DNA of 64,000 bases, from contig OU015498.1 of NCBI GenBank assembly GCA_907164885.2, forward strand, positions 130,858,151 to 130,922,150. Reading direction: 5' to 3'. The notes under the pieces were generated by a model. The model saw only the letters and a program-made list of their open reading frames with translations. It was not told the origin of the DNA and did no database searches. Made by a program: the position numbers and the translations under genes. Source of the DNA: Dolomedes plantarius (lineage: Eukaryota > Arthropoda > Arachnida > Araneae > Dolomedidae). Below are positions 10,001-20,506 of this stretch, one piece after another; positions within the stretch are counted from its first letter, which is position 1, and each line of letters opens with the position of its first letter.

Positions 10001-12244
10001 TGGCAAGTAGTATGAATTAGCCTTATCATACTCGGCTGCTGGAACAACTTCCATATGATTAAGCTCTAAGTATTCATTCATGAACTGTCTATATTGGTTG
10101 TATTTTCCCGGGTCAGACCTGAGATGACATTCTATACCTATCAATCTACGAATGGCTGTTTGTTTAGATTGCCCTAACTGCGTAGGAGATGATTTAAATG
10201 GCAACCTAACTGTGTATCTGCCATCTTCATTTCTTGAATGTGTCTCTTTAAAATGCTCCTCGCAAGATCTTTCTAAGGAAGTTAGAGGATTTGCTCGAGG
10301 AACAGAATCCAACTCCCAAAATTTATGAATTAGATCATCCGACACTAATTGAATATTATTTACATGAAGAATTTGACTGAATGAAGAAGCTCTACCACCT
10401 ATCACCCAACCAAGTTCTGACCGAATTGCAAAGGGCTTATCCTCTCCCATCGACAACGTCTGACCCTTCAACAATGGTAGTGTGAGATCGATTCCAAGAA
10501 GAATATCGACCTGACTACTTTTGTGAAACGTTGGGTCAGCTAACGTCAGATCCCCAAATAATTCAGAATATGAAGCATCCAAATCTTGGTGCGGAAGCAA
10601 GCCCACTATTTTGTTCACCACGTACACGTTAGCACTAAAGGAACTCTGAGATGGAAAATGTGGACTGAACTGAATTTGGGATATTCCATTTGTTCGAGTG
10701 TCTGCGGAGCCTAAACAAGAAATACGAACATTGGCCTTTTGTTTACTTAGACCCAGCCTTTCGATACACTCACCTGTGATCAGTGACGCCTGACTACCAC
10801 TATCTAATAAACATCTGCATAATTGATAATTGCCCCATATATCTCTTACACGAATGACGGCTGTGGAGAGCAGAATTTGAACACTAGGGCCAACATTTGA
10901 AATGCAAGATGTAATATCAACCGTTCGTGAATTTTCGGACGTTTCATTAGAACTACTTGCTCCGGGAACAGAAGTAGGCGAAAACACGGGAGCATTTATA
11001 GAAAGCCCACCTGAATTTGGCATATTTCCCTGACTGCCTCTTCCACTAACAAATTCAATATGAAGCAAGGTGTGATGAGGTTTTTTGCACGTGTGGCATT
11101 TGAATTTACTTCTACAAGCCTGAACGCTGTGAAATTGTGTTAAGCAGTTGAAACAAACATTATTTGATTTAAGAAATTCCCAACGCTTTTGAACTTGCAT
11201 TTTTGAGAATGTTTCACATTTACTTAGGGTATGTTCCTTATGACAGAGCGGACACTGTGGCTGTATGTTCGACGCAACTAATGTTACCTTTTTTTGGACA
11301 TTTCTCTTTGCACATTTATTTGCTGTCATGATTGATCTGGCATGAGTTGAAAGGAATTGTAGTAAATCATCTAACTTAGGTATTGCATCAACTTTAAGTG
11401 TTCTTTCGAACCAAGTTCTAGTATTAGAATCTAGTTTGAATAATATGGAAAACATAAGAAAGGTGTCTGCAGTTTGATCAATTTTGAATTTTAAAGATTC
11501 TAAAGTTCTCACAAATTCCTTCGTTGAATCTATTAAATTTAACATTTGGGTGGATGATTCGTTATGGATTGGTGTCATGTTAATGAATTTTTTCATCAGT
11601 GAGGAAAGTATTTCTCGTTTGTTAAAGTACCTTTCGGTTAGAAGGTCCCAGGCAATTTGAAAATTACTATTAGAAATGGGTAGTGAATGTATAACCCTTT
11701 GTGCATCACCCCTCAAAACACCCTTCAGGTACTGCAATTTTTGAGCTCCTGTCAAGTTTGGATTGTCCGAAACAGCTGCTCGAAATAAATCAGAAAACGT
11801 TAACCAATCTTCAATTGTTCCCGAAAATGTTGGTAAGGATAACGTAGGAAGTTTTACATCTGCTGACTCAGAACTTTTAACATTTGAACTTTTAGCTTGT
11901 TGCTCAGCTCCATGACTCTTATGAATGTTTGTACCAATAAGAGCCAGCATCTGTTCTAAAACGTCCAAAAGGTCATCTTTTTCAACAGAATAATCGTCTA
12001 TTTCTTCATCCTTACAGTTAGTTATTATTGAGTTGAAAATATCTTTTATTTCATTTGTTAATTCGACAAAACGATTTTTCCTAATCTCTAATTCTGCCAA
12101 ATTTAAATTTTGAATATCACCCTCGGTCTTTGTTTTAAGGCGCGTAATACTTGATTTAACACTCCTTTTTTGGTTTAGTAACGTTTTGAATTCCATCTTA
12201 CAACCCAAGATACGAGAAGAAAAAATTCCTCCCTTTGACCCCAC
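7037..12244 (-). CDS. BEL/Pao gag-pol polyprotein, intact
   Basis: A single open frame of 1735 codons. The order is a coiled-coil-like N-terminus; a gag-related DUF1759-type region (about 130-290, LPTFSGTIEDW); zinc knuckles (about 330-395, CPLC...CFNC...CHTC); an aspartic protease with DSGSQ (near 481); and reverse transcriptase with FYVDD (near 887). RNase H follows with FCDAS (near 1058). The integrase has an HHCC zinc site (HAGPELLQ...CIPCF) and catalytic acids in GIDFAGPF (near 1442), FCDRGTNF and GGLWES, and the protein ends in a DUF5641-like domain. It would supply all functions for reverse transcription and integration. Met17 (12196, MEFKTLL) is an alternative start. No stop or frameshift was seen, so this copy may be competent. 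Confidence 0.96.
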   Translation of the reverse strand: MGSKGGIFSSRILGCKMEFKTLLNQKRSVKSSITRLKTKTEGDIQNLNLAELEIRKNRFVELTNEIKDIFNSIITNCKDEEIDDYSVEKDDLLDVLEQMLALIGTNIHKSHGAEQQAKSSNVKSSESADVKLPTLSLPTFSGTIEDWLTFSDLFRAAVSDNPNLTGAQKLQYLKGVLRGDAQRVIHSLPISNSNFQIAWDLLTERYFNKREILSSLMKKFINMTPIHNESSTQMLNLIDSTKEFVRTLESLKFKIDQTADTFLMFSILFKLDSNTRTWFERTLKVDAIPKLDDLLQFLSTHARSIMTANKCAKRNVQKKVTLVASNIQPQCPLCHKEHTLSKCETFSKMQVQKRWEFLKSNNVCFNCLTQFHSVQACRSKFKCHTCKKPHHTLLHIEFVSGRGSQGNMPNSGGLSINAPVFSPTSVPGASSSNETSENSRTVDITSCISNVGPSVQILLSTAVIRVRDIWGNYQLCRCLLDSGSQASLITGECIERLGLSKQKANVRISCLGSADTRTNGISQIQFSPHFPSQSSFSANVYVVNKIVGLLPHQDLDASYSELFGDLTLADPTFHKSSQVDILLGIDLTLPLLKGQTLSMGEDKPFAIRSELGWVIGGRASSFSQILHVNNIQLVSDDLIHKFWELDSVPRANPLTSLERSCEEHFKETHSRNEDGRYTVRLPFKSSPTQLGQSKQTAIRRLIGIECHLRSDPGKYNQYRQFMNEYLELNHMEVVPAAEYDKANSYYLPHHAVLRDSSSTTKLRVVFDGSSKTSSGHSLNDLLMTGPRVQPELYPILIQFRTFQVAVCADVEKMFRQIKIHEEDADWQRILWRNSPEDAITEYRLVTVTYGTACAPFLSTRTLKQLGLDEKEEYPIASKATLHNFYVDDLLGGAATREEAIQLVTELQAMTSKGGFHLRKWHSNDPYIFREVSIDTTENDLVHLDDKDCSVLGVKWSPKLDVFKFAVSPVEIKDTYTKREVLSQIARVFDPLGLLSPCVTFMKILLQELWQGKFSWDQPLPDELCTTWRTFLEELHLLELSTFPRYVLNSHAEVEIHAFCDASEKAYCAAIYVRCISIDSIQVNLLTSKTRVAPLKVQSLPRLELCAPLLLSNLLHSTLSYLNIPVKNKFAWSDSKITLAWINSESRRWQPFVANRVAQIQELTPNVQWNFVCGLENPADCGTRGLSPSKFVNCELWLNGPKWLKDPSLPSFRVEEDNLLSQELSKEEKKQFKISMLQTVNDTFKTEFFQRYSSWDKLKRVFAWCLRFARNCSIPAEERRKTSLTTDELNDAENTIVKIVQQVHFLSEISCLQAGRQLASSSRVLPLTPFIDNSGLLRVGGRLKNSVLREEQKHPLLLPKSDHIVELIITHYHLTLLHAGPELLQATLREKYWVLSARDTVRRVVRKCIPCFRNRPRLAEQLMGDLPGSRVCPSTVFQNTGIDFAGPFLTRSFKGRGSRNTKSYICVFVCLATKAVHLEVVSDLSTKAFIACLKRFIARRGKPAEIFCDRGTNFYGASRELAKEFRELMMDNSIYQFLTMDNINWRFNPPAAPHFGGLWESVVKSFKFHLKRVIGTSSVTFEELTTVTSQIEACLNSRPLSGISSDPNDLRALTPGHFLIGKPLTSLPELPIPDNISHCYRWRMLQRMIQHFWNRWSNEYLTKLQSRPKWRISQQNLNVGDLVLIKHENLAPLQWKLGRITKTFPGKDNKVRVVELKTQTGKLLRPISKLCKLPIS

Positions 12245-12632
12245 TCGTTAAACGTAGGGGACGCAGCCGTTTCACACTTACAGAAAGGAACCAACGCTAA
12301 GCTAAACGCTTCCAAACACCCCACTCAATAACAAGGGAACGTTCGAATGCAGAACCGTTCGAAATGCAGAAAGGAATCAACGTTGCAGTTCAAACGATCT
12401 TTCGATATGCAGAAAGGAACCAACGTTAGAATTGACGAATTGGAGTTTCAACGTTTGATGTTCAATAAGAGCACAAATCAAGAATGGCAGACACAGCAGT
12501 TAATTACCAGCAACAATATTAATTTAGAATACATTAGTCTTTCTTATTAATTGTTTTCAACTTAATTTCTGAATATTTCATGATACGTTACAAGAGAATG
12601 ATTCAGGCTACCGGCTCGAATGGCCAAAATAA
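12245..12632 (-). other. 5' leader and primer-binding site of BEL/Pao 1
   Basis: On the element strand, a TGG-starting candidate primer-binding site (TGGCCATTCGAGCCGGTA) lies six bases after the 5' LTR (plus-strand about 12609-12626). The tRNA was not identified. The rest of the leader contains imperfect repeats of the plus-strand motif CAGAAAGGAAYCAACG at about 12281, 12367 and 12410. It has no supported gene. Confidence 0.6.
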
Positions 12633-12928
12633 TGTATATAGAATGGTTCGTTGAATGTTTCATAGAATGGTTCATAGAATGTTTCATAGAATGGTTCATA
12701 GAATGTTTCGTAGAATGGTTCATAACTTAATTGGAAATGAAAAAAACAACTTACTCATTATTTTGTTTTACTTTAATTCATCTCAGAAACCGACGCCGAA
12801 CTGAACACAGCCATACAGAACGTAAACATAATCGCTCTCTTCAGTAACGGTTACAGAGAAAACAAACAAACATGAAAAAGCGCTCGCAGCGCCAATCGAC
12901 AAGTGGACTGTATGGAATTTACTGAACA
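12633..12928 (-). repeat. 5' LTR of BEL/Pao element 1
   Basis: Appears identical to 6538-6833. It is followed in plus orientation by the ATCAT duplication. As the upstream LTR on the minus strand it would hold the promoter. Confidence 0.95.
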
Positions 12929-12933
12929 ATCAT

Positions 12934-13900
12934 TGTATTACTGGAATTTGCGCAACACTAGTGTTGTCGGGTTATAGGTATAGGAGGAAGGTTAGTAAAA
13001 GGCCAGTCGTGGAAAAAATGTTTTGGACTGACCAGGTGTTAAGAAAATAAAATATAAGAAAAATGAAGGAAGGAATGGAAAAACATGTGAGAATGAAAGA
13101 GCTCCAATGAGGTCTATGAATTTAATAAAAGAATAATTTTAGGCCACTAGAATCGAAGTTTGGAAATGTAGGTGGGTTTAGAAGGAAAGAAAAATATTCT
13201 CATTGGAAGTTAGAAACTTGCATAAAAAATTAAGATGTGTGTTAAAAAACAGGATGAAAGGGGAGATTGGGAGCGTTATGATTTGATTTTTGAAAATGGA
13301 TATTGCAGAGAGCAAGATTTAGAGAGATACTTGCGAGCTCTATCTCGCCGGTGGAGAGCTTTTCGAGGCCTCCCTGCAATGGTCGGAGCAAACGCGTTTT
13401 GTGTATGAGTATTGCCACAATATCAATTCTGGTATAAAGATGCTGTCAAGTGTAGCAGCAGTCAAGCTAATTTCGGGTAAGTCTATCCTTTATTTTGTGA
13501 CAGTACTGTAGAGATAAATTATAATTTTAATTTTAATTGTATTAATAGGATGAGGACCCAACTTATTATTTAAAGAATATTAATCATTTATAATACTTTC
13601 AAACAAATGTTTATTATATTTTGTTTAACGTAAGATGTAACATGTGGTTACTTATTCATTTAATCGAAACCCTTTAATGAAATGATGTAGTAAACTTAAT
13701 TATATGATATTTGTAATAAAGTAATGTTGTTAAATTTAAATATGGTCCTCATCATTTAATATATAAGAGTTGTCTCTTTTTCTATGGATTTTACACGCTG
13801 GGCATATCCGTTCCTGGGAATTGCAATTTTAATATTTGAAAATATCTTAATACTTAATGCAAACTAAGCCCACTTCGACCCCGCACCTGGACCTCACGCA
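12934..13900 (+). repeat. Right part of the unclassified LTR-like repeat
   Basis: Resembles, in the opposite orientation, the sequence from 63.1 kb to the window end. Shared landmarks are TCCAATGAG, AATAAAAGA...GGCCACTAG, GTAGGTGG, GCAGAGAG, GGTAAGT, GATGAGGACC and GGTCCTCATCATTTA. No gene, inverted ends or reliable target duplication could be fixed. A long LTR of a gypsy-like element is possible. The right border near 13900 is set by the return of piggyBac coding. Confidence 0.6.
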
Positions 13901-13907
13901 CATTGCT

Positions 13908-14049
13908 ATGAGTCTTTGAGACGGTCAGATGCACATTATATTATGCCATCAGCACAAGGACGTTGTGTTTTATGCCAAAAGAATACTAGAAAAAAAGTTT
14001 TGAGTGTGAGAAAAAACTGCATGAGTAATGCTTTCCTACCTACCATGGA
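13908..14049 (+). pseudogene. piggyBac C-terminal cysteine-rich segment
   Basis: Encodes LRRSDAHYIMPSAQGRCVLC, then cysteine/histidine codons in a shifted frame (ECEKKLHE*CFPTYHG). This is the arrangement of the C-terminal zinc-binding domain of piggyBac-like transposases. The hAT MITE at 14050 interrupts it, and the last codons continue at 14319. Confidence 0.75.
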
Positions 14050-14318
14050 CAGGGCCGCCCAGACGGGGGGGGGGGCAACTGGGGCACTTTGCCCCAAGAC
14101 CCCAACTGCCGGAGGGGCGCCAAAAAATTTTTAAATATTTATTTATTAGATTTCCTCCGAAAGAAAATTCTGAAACTTGTACCGTACTTCAAAATTCAAA
14201 ATTATCTCCTGAAAAAAGGGGCCCCCCCCCCCAAAAAAAAATTATTCGATTAATCAGTTTTCTTGGGGCCCCCAACAGAAGTTTGCTCCAGGCCCCGTAA
14301 AGTCTCTGGGCGGCCCTG
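14050..14318. mobile_element. hAT-type MITE (CAGGGCCGCCCAGA family)
   Basis: The 269-bp element has inverted ends CAGGGCCGCCCAGA and TCTGGGCGGCCCTG. Both flanks carry the 8-bp duplication ACCATGGA (14042-14049, 14319-14326). It has internal poly-G (14065-14075) and poly-C/poly-A (14222-14241) runs, and no gene. Confidence 0.93.
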
Positions 14319-14326
14319 ACCATGGA

Positions 14327-15008
14327 CAGTAGCAAAAACGTAAAGCATAAAAGCTAAGAACAATAATTATTTTTTGTTTTCTTTTTCTTGTTTTAAAGAA
14401 TTTTTGTAAGATTTTTCTTTCTCTTTGCATTTTTTAGATTTTTATTCATATGATTATTGTGCTGTGAATTTTAATACAGAGATTATTTGTTACTTCCTTT
14501 TTTCTAATGAAGTTTTAATTGTTTGATTAACATGCTAATAAATAATTGTAAAATTGTTTAAATATAGTAATTCCTTCTCATCAACTAATGTTTTTAATTT
14601 AGTGGGAAAACTTTTTCTTTTGAAAGCTTTGTTGCACCTCTTGACAAGTACAGTTGACGTAACTCTTGAGCACCACCACGGCTCGACGGGCGCACCCCGA
14701 CTATTTTTCTGCTTAACCTGTGTTATTTCTATATAACTTTTAGAAATTTACTTATAACTACTACAAAAATTGAGCACAGAATTCAAAACTCCAATTTAAA
14801 GGTCGTTAATCATATTTCATAAAAACAAGTGAAAAAAACTAAGTGTTTCCAGCCAATGTTCCCTTTCAGGAACATGTTGTAAATCATATACAAAAATAAA
14901 TTTTTTTGAGAAAAAAATTACTCATAGTTCTCATGTTTGAGTTTTAATGTGATTTTCACCAATAAATAGTTTGTGTTACCTTTCAATCATAGTGCGGCGT
15001 GTAAAAGG
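14327..15008 (+). other. 3' end of the long piggyBac, non-coding, with right terminal repeat
   Basis: AT-rich 3' untranslated sequence of the old piggyBac. At 14855-14880 the palindromic ATGTTCC...GGAACAT resembles the palindromes of the shorter piggyBac. The terminal GGCGTGTAAAAGG ends at 15008 and is followed by TTAA. Confidence 0.75.
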
Positions 15009-15012
15009 TTAA

Positions 15013-16529
15013 TACTGGAAAACTCATATTTATGATACCAGCTAAAAAAAATTTCTGCAATATGTCTAATAGTGTTTGAATTTCTTTAATCGTGATCGGT
15101 AGGGCAATAGCAAAAAAATTATAAACTGTTTTAGCTTTTCGTTAACTATGATTGAAAGTACTTACGACTTTCTGTGCCTCTGTTTTACGACTTTCTGTGC
15201 GTTTAAAAATAATCCGAAATATTATTATTCCGTCCACAGCCTAAGCTTATACGGAAACGTTTGATTTCAGATTGTTCCGACGGAAATCCTCCCAGTGGCA
15301 TTGAGGGAGAGCAGACTGAGCTTACTCCCCCAAGCCAAGACTATTTAATTTTAAATATTCTAAATTTTTAACACCCTCTGACTAATTTGTTGACAACCTG
15401 CAAGTGTTCACCGAAAAGTTTTAAATTCTTGATTACTCAAGAAGCCAATTCATCTTCCATCCCTGTGTTCACTTGCTTTTTTTCCTAATGTTATTTATAG
15501 CAGTTATTATATTTACAACAATTATTACATTTTCTGTCATCCACAAGATGGCCAATATTACTGAATAATATTAATATTTTAAATGAAAAAAATAATAATA
15601 AACACAACACATCAGTGATTATACTCAGTGAAGACATAATGCATATCCGGGGCTTAATTGAAGCACTTATCAATGGCACAATCACATGTTAACAACATAA
15701 TATATCATTAAGACACTTAACATTTACACATATTATTAATATTTGCATTACATAGTGATTATCCAATATTTATAATTTGACGTTTAAAAATAAATCCAAC
15801 AAAATGAACTTTTATAAATTATCCATGATTATCACTGTCGATGATGCATTTATAGATAACAGCTGTAATAAATATTGGCAAGTCATGTAAAATATAACTT
15901 CAGTTGACACCGAAGCCATTTTCACTGCGCTCTCTGTTATACAATCTAAATATTTATCGATACACTGTGCATAAAAGTTATTATGAAAGGAATAAAATTT
16001 CCTATACCTTGCTCTGTGAGTATAACAGACTAATATTCAGAGACGTGTTTAGTAAGTATTTAATAAATTTAATTTCAGGAGCTTAAACAAAATAGCGACC
16101 GGCCGTTATTACTAAGTATTGACATCAATTCATGACGTTTAGAGGCTTTTCCAGCAGCGTGAAAATTTGCTAGATGTTTGTGACCAAGACTAGATCCTTT
16201 TCAGCTCCCGACTGCGGGGTCTTCTAAGCTTAGAGTAACCTTTTTCCGGCCCCATCAGGTTTTGCAGCAAAAATTCAGGTCACTAAGTTCACCGAGTTTT
16301 CACTCGTTAGTGCATCGCCATGCCTCATCGTACTCTTCTTGACAGTCAGTTTTAGGGTTATTTATCAGCTAAATAGTTCCCGCTTCTGTTTGCTTTGAAG
16401 AGAAAAAAAATTCGCTATTTAAACTCCATTTAGGAGAAAATATATTTAGAACATGATTTACATGGCATTTTCTTGTTTAGACGGAAGGAATAGGACGTGT
16501 GCATTCAAATATATATTCTATTCTTTCTA
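15013..16529. other. AT-rich DNA with no recognised gene
   Basis: No frame resembles a known protein, and no paired inverted ends were found. Short direct repeat TACGACTTTCTGTGC at 15165-15202. The segment 16090-16380 is less AT-rich and could be unique host sequence. Confidence 0.4.
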
Positions 16530-16537
16530 TTATAGTG

Positions 16538-16830
16538 AAGGGTTTCCCAGACTTTTCCTGCGATGGAACATTTCGCAAATCCTGAAATTTTAACGGACCA
16601 TCTTGCTTATGCTGTAGGGTACGTAACAGCATAGTAAAATTTTAAAAAATGAGAAAAAAACACTAATTATTTATTAAGTATTTTATATTTTAGACATTTT
16701 AGAGCATTAATCGGTCAAACATGTTTGAATTTCTTGTAAGTCAATGCAGGATTTAAAACAATTCCAGGTTTCCGCGGAACCCGGAACTTTCCCTGTTAAC
16801 TTTCTGTGGAACATAGTTTGGGAAACCCTG
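16538..16830. mobile_element. hAT-type MITE (CAGGGTTTCCCA family)
   Basis: Ends AAGGGTTTCCCA (first base decayed from C) and TGGGAAACCCTG are inverted. Flanks TTATAGTG (16530-16537) and CTCTAGTG (16831-16838) match at six of eight positions, consistent with an old 8-bp duplication. No coding capacity. Confidence 0.75.
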
Positions 16831-16838
16831 CTCTAGTG

Positions 16839-17755
16839 CAGGAGTGGCCAACTCAAAACAATCCGGAGGTCACTTTATAAAAATATAAACGACCGCGGGC
16901 CAACTTATAATAAAGAAGCGATTTTGATGTTTGCTGTGTGAACGAAAGGCGAAAATTATCAGTATCAAATAAATATCATATTTGCAAACTGCACTAAATA
17001 ATTTAATTTTAAAATATTTTTTAAATATTTAAATTTAAATTATCTAAACTACTTATAAATGCAGGATCTTCAAAAAAGATTGCATTATAAATATAGAATT
17101 ACATTTTTGATATAAGTGTTTTCTTTGTGAAAAATTAATTTTGGCGATATCAAAATGTATACGCGTTTTGAAAAAACTTACGAAAATTACTAAACGTTAT
17201 CTTGTAAAATCAAATATTTTTGAAATTAATAACTTCAAAGTGGCAATTTTGAAATTCACTATTTTTGGAATCCCTGTACATACAATAATAATACATTTGA
17301 TTTTCGGAAAATAAAACATTTTATTTCAGAAAACAAAACATATCAATTTCCTTTTCAAAATTAAATTAAGTTTGATAGTCAAAAATATGTTTATATTACA
17401 GAAGAAAACATAAAATCGGTTACCTTAAAAATCCAATGAGATGCTTGCGGAAGGACACTTTATGCAGTTAAATCAACGTCGATTTTGGCTGACGAAACAC
17501 AAAGGAAGTGAGATAAATTTTTAAAAGTGAGCCTATTTCTTTTCCTTGGACTTCATAAAAGGCAAAGCACTAAATAAAAGGCAATACGCGTGTTTCATGT
17601 TGGATAAAGTGTTTTCGTACACAAATGATTCCGAATATAGAACAAATGAGTGAAGTATTTCGTTTTATATATGACAATATATTCTTTTGCAAGTGATTTC
17701 GCCCGGTTAAAACATCTTACCTGGCCGGATACGACCCACCATTTGGCCATCCCTG
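16839..17755. mobile_element. hAT-type non-autonomous element (CAGGAGTGGCCAA family)
   Basis: Ends CAGGAGTGGCCAA and TTTGGCCATCCCTG are inverted. Flanks CTCTAGTG (16831-16838) and CTCCAGTA (17756-17763) match at six of eight. The 917-bp AT-rich interior has no recognisable transposase. Its left duplication is the same eight bases as the right duplication of the preceding MITE, so it inserted directly beside it. Confidence 0.75.
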
Positions 17756-17763
17756 CTCCAGTA

Positions 17764-17971
17764 GGGAAAAAAATTTCGTATAAATAAAAAATAACAAATC
17801 TCTGTATTTGTGTTCGCATGAGTAATGTTAATTAGATTAATGGCACATAGACTACGTAGGTTGCAGTAGTACAGGATTCGAGTTCCGCGTGCCCGTAGCC
17901 AGCACTGACAGATCATATTCTAGCATTATACAGTAAAAACTTATTGAACATTGTTATTATTCACGGGTTCA

Positions 17972-18032
<61 letters not shown>
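17764..18032. other. Short intergenic segment ending in (TA)n
   Basis: 17850-17915 holds a tRNA-like stretch (GGCACATAGACTACG then GGATTCGAGTTCC) that could be a degenerate SINE head. (TA)n from about 17972 to 18032. Confidence 0.35.
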
Positions 18033-18034
<2 letters not shown>

Positions 18035-18633
18035 CAGTTCCGTAACTGACTGACTGACTGACATACAACGCACAGACCAAACCACTGGACCTAAAGGACT
18101 GAAATTTGACATGGCGATTCTTCTTATAGTGTAGGGGTGCACTACGAAATATTTTCGAAAAATTCTTCTTATATTTTTTTAATTAAATTTTTAAGCTGTT
18201 TTAATAACTTTTTGTAAGTTTGCATTTAAAATAATAAATTGAGCGTTATAAAATTTATATCACGAGAAAGATCATAAAAATTCCTTTAAAATGAGATATT
18301 TTTCGAATCTTTACCTCCATTTTTTGATTTTTGGTGAATTTTTAAAGATTAATATTTAGAATTTAATTTATTAAATGCTGATCACGTGATTCCTTTTTCT
18401 GGTACTTTAAATAAATTTATCGTCACGTGCTTAATAACAAAAGAGACAAAAATAATTTTCTTTTCTTGCTAATGCGGCAGACGATTGGACATTATCCAAA
18501 AAAATATTAAAATACAATAAAAGATATTATGTTCCTCAAACTGTACTATATTCTTTAGTATGTCCTATTACATTTAATTTGAATATTTCCTTCATTATTA
18601 TTTTGTCTATAAAAATATCCCTTACGATTTTTT

Positions 18634-18672
<39 letters not shown>

Positions 18673-18725
18673 TTTACATCAATTGTATGCACTGATCGTC
18701 GTATTTATTACAAATATATATATAC
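18033..18725 (-). repeat. Unclassified repeat family R, copy R1 (minus)
   Basis: In plus orientation it begins ACAGTTCCGTAACTGACTGACTG and runs through AGTGTAGGGGTGCACTA, GCTGATCACGTGATTCC and GCAGACGATTGGACATTATCC to an AT tract. The same ordered landmarks occur in R2 (20011-22230) and, reversed, in R4 and R5 (42-45.5 kb). No coding region and no inverted ends. Confidence 0.75.
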
Positions 18726-20010
18726 ACTAGCTGAAGTACCCGGCATTGCCCGGGATTTTAACAATATTTGTTAACCAAAATCAACACAGTATAAATAACA
18801 TAGAAATAGTATATGTGAAATGTTATACACATCTCAGAATTCAGGAATTTCAGCCTTTCATCATTGAAGCACTAAAATCCGAAAAGTAAAAATGTCAAAT
18901 TGTCTAATGTTTGCTAACCAAAATTAATTTAAAACTAAACACGTTATAAATAACATAGAAAAAAACATGTGAAATCTTATACACATGAATAAAATGAAAA
19001 CCCAATAAAAAATATATATAAAATTATAATAAACTCCTCAGAATTCAGCTAGATTTAGCCTTTTATCATTTGGGCAAAAAAAGAAGCTGAAATTACAGGT
19101 TTAGCTGAAATTTCCAATAGAACCATGATATGACTGTAGCGTTGCCTCTTAAAAAATGAAGTGTTTGATTGAGGGCTGCAAACCATTCAACTCCTCTCCA
19201 TATTAAACTCCTATAAACATCCTCTACATATTAAATTCCTTTTCTCTCCATAATAAACTCCTCAGAATTTTGGTAGATTCAGCCTTTCATCATAGTACCA
19301 CTAAAACCTGAAACATCCTCTCCAGAAATATAAATTTATTAATTACAATAATTAAACTCACGCAAATGTATGAATTACATAAGTTTTTTAACCAACATTT
19401 GAATAATTCGTAAATGAAAAAGCATATGAAAATAAAGATAATAAGAACTTCCGGAATCGAAATTAATTACTCTTAATTTTTAATTAATAAAAAACCAACA
19501 TGATATGAATAAAAACGATAGTTGTTTAAAAGCATATGAAAATAAAGCTGTTATAAAGATAATAATAAAAAAAGCATATGAAAATAATGCTCGCGTATGA
19601 AGTTAACTTTATGATATAAAGATAGTAATAATAATATAAACCGCGTGCATAAAATATTTAGCTTTTCAAGCGAAATAAATTCATTTTTAGAAAAAAACTA
19701 CTTTTAATCGAGAAATTAAATACATTGCACAAAATTTTGATTTTACCAACTTTCTACCCTACAATTTACACCCTACTTGTTTGAAGTTGGGTGTTGAAAC
19801 ATTCTCTTTGAAAATTTACACCCTACTTCTTTTAAATAGGGTGTAAATATAAAGTTTTAACATCGAATTGAATGCCAGTTAAAAATTATTGTTGTTTAAA
19901 ATCATATGAAAATTACGCTATTATAAAGATAAAAAAGCATAGGAAAATAAGGCGTGCGCATGAAGTTAACGTTACGATATAAAGATAGTAATAATAATAT
20001 ATATATATAT
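18726..20010 (+). repeat. Variant member of the R-type repeats
   Basis: Starts ACTAGCTGAAGTACCCGGCA and ends in (TA)n beside R2. Inside are recurring blocks: CAGTATAAATAACATAGAAA twice, and CTCCTCAGAATT...CAGCC...CATCAT several times. A direct repeat of about 125 bp (19515-19642 and 19880-19999) shares GATATAAAGATAGTAATAAT. No gene. Confidence 0.6.
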
Positions 20011-20506
20011 ATAAAACAGTTCCGTAACTAACTGACTGACTGACTGATTGACTGACTGACATACAACGTACAGACCAAACCGCGGGAAATAAAAGGGCTG
20101 AAAATTTGCATGGCGATTCTTCTTTTAGTGTAGGAGTGCACTAAGAAAGATTTTTGAAAAATTCTTTTTAGATTTTTTTAAAATTAAATTTTTGAGTTGT
20201 TTTAGTAACTTTTTTTAAGTTTGCATTTAAAATAATAATAATTTGAGGGTTATAAAATTTATATCACGAAAAAGATCATAAAAATTCCTTTAATATGAAA
20301 TCTTTTTCGAATCTTTACCTCCATTTTATGATTTTTGGTGAATTTTTAAAGATTAGTTTTTAGAATTTAACCTTTTACATGCCACACTATGATCAAGGAA
20401 TAAAGTACCATATTTTGCTGCGTAACTTTGGTCGATAACTTCCAGGAAGTCGGTCCAACAGGTGTACTCCACTCATTCCTTTATTATATAATTTTATAAT
20501 GTAAGG

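Larger units (their letters stand above)
6538..12928 (-). mobile_element. Complete BEL/Pao LTR retrotransposon with identical LTRs
   Basis: The element runs from LTR 6538-6833 to LTR 12633-12928 and is flanked by the 5-bp duplication ATCAT (6533-6537 and 12929-12933). Its single polyprotein gene is read on the minus strand. The two 296-bp LTRs appear identical by eye, which indicates a recent insertion. There is no envelope-like third gene. It inserted into the LTR-like repeat that had already split the old piggyBac. Confidence 0.97.
2891..15008 (+). pseudogene. Decayed piggyBac transposase gene, split into pieces by nested insertions
   Basis: One piggyBac copy can be followed in pieces: 2891-2953, 3458-4083, 4584-4622, 6034 to about 6192, about 13908-14049, and 14319-15008. 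Read in order they give a piggyBac transposase from just before the catalytic core. They include SIDESM (first catalytic Asp, split by the insertion at 2954), RGKPIRF, FFDNFF (second Asp), the YNEGMGG...LLDRLL block, KWYWNL|FSNTLNMAV (split by Tc1), LSDPVIAIA, and the C-terminal zinc-binding segment with GRCVLC. Stops and frameshifts are frequent. The 3' end shows TCATAGTGCGGCGTGTAAAAGG followed by TTAA (15009-15012), matching the ends of the shorter piggyBac at 20371-21806. The 5' terminus was not found. The transposase normally excises and inserts at TTAA; this copy is dead. Confidence 0.88.

Noticed and set aside
19740..19860. TTTACACCCTACTT direct and inverted repeats as a small TIR element
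   Set aside because: Repeats are short, unevenly spaced and lack a target duplication; probably part of the R-type mosaic.
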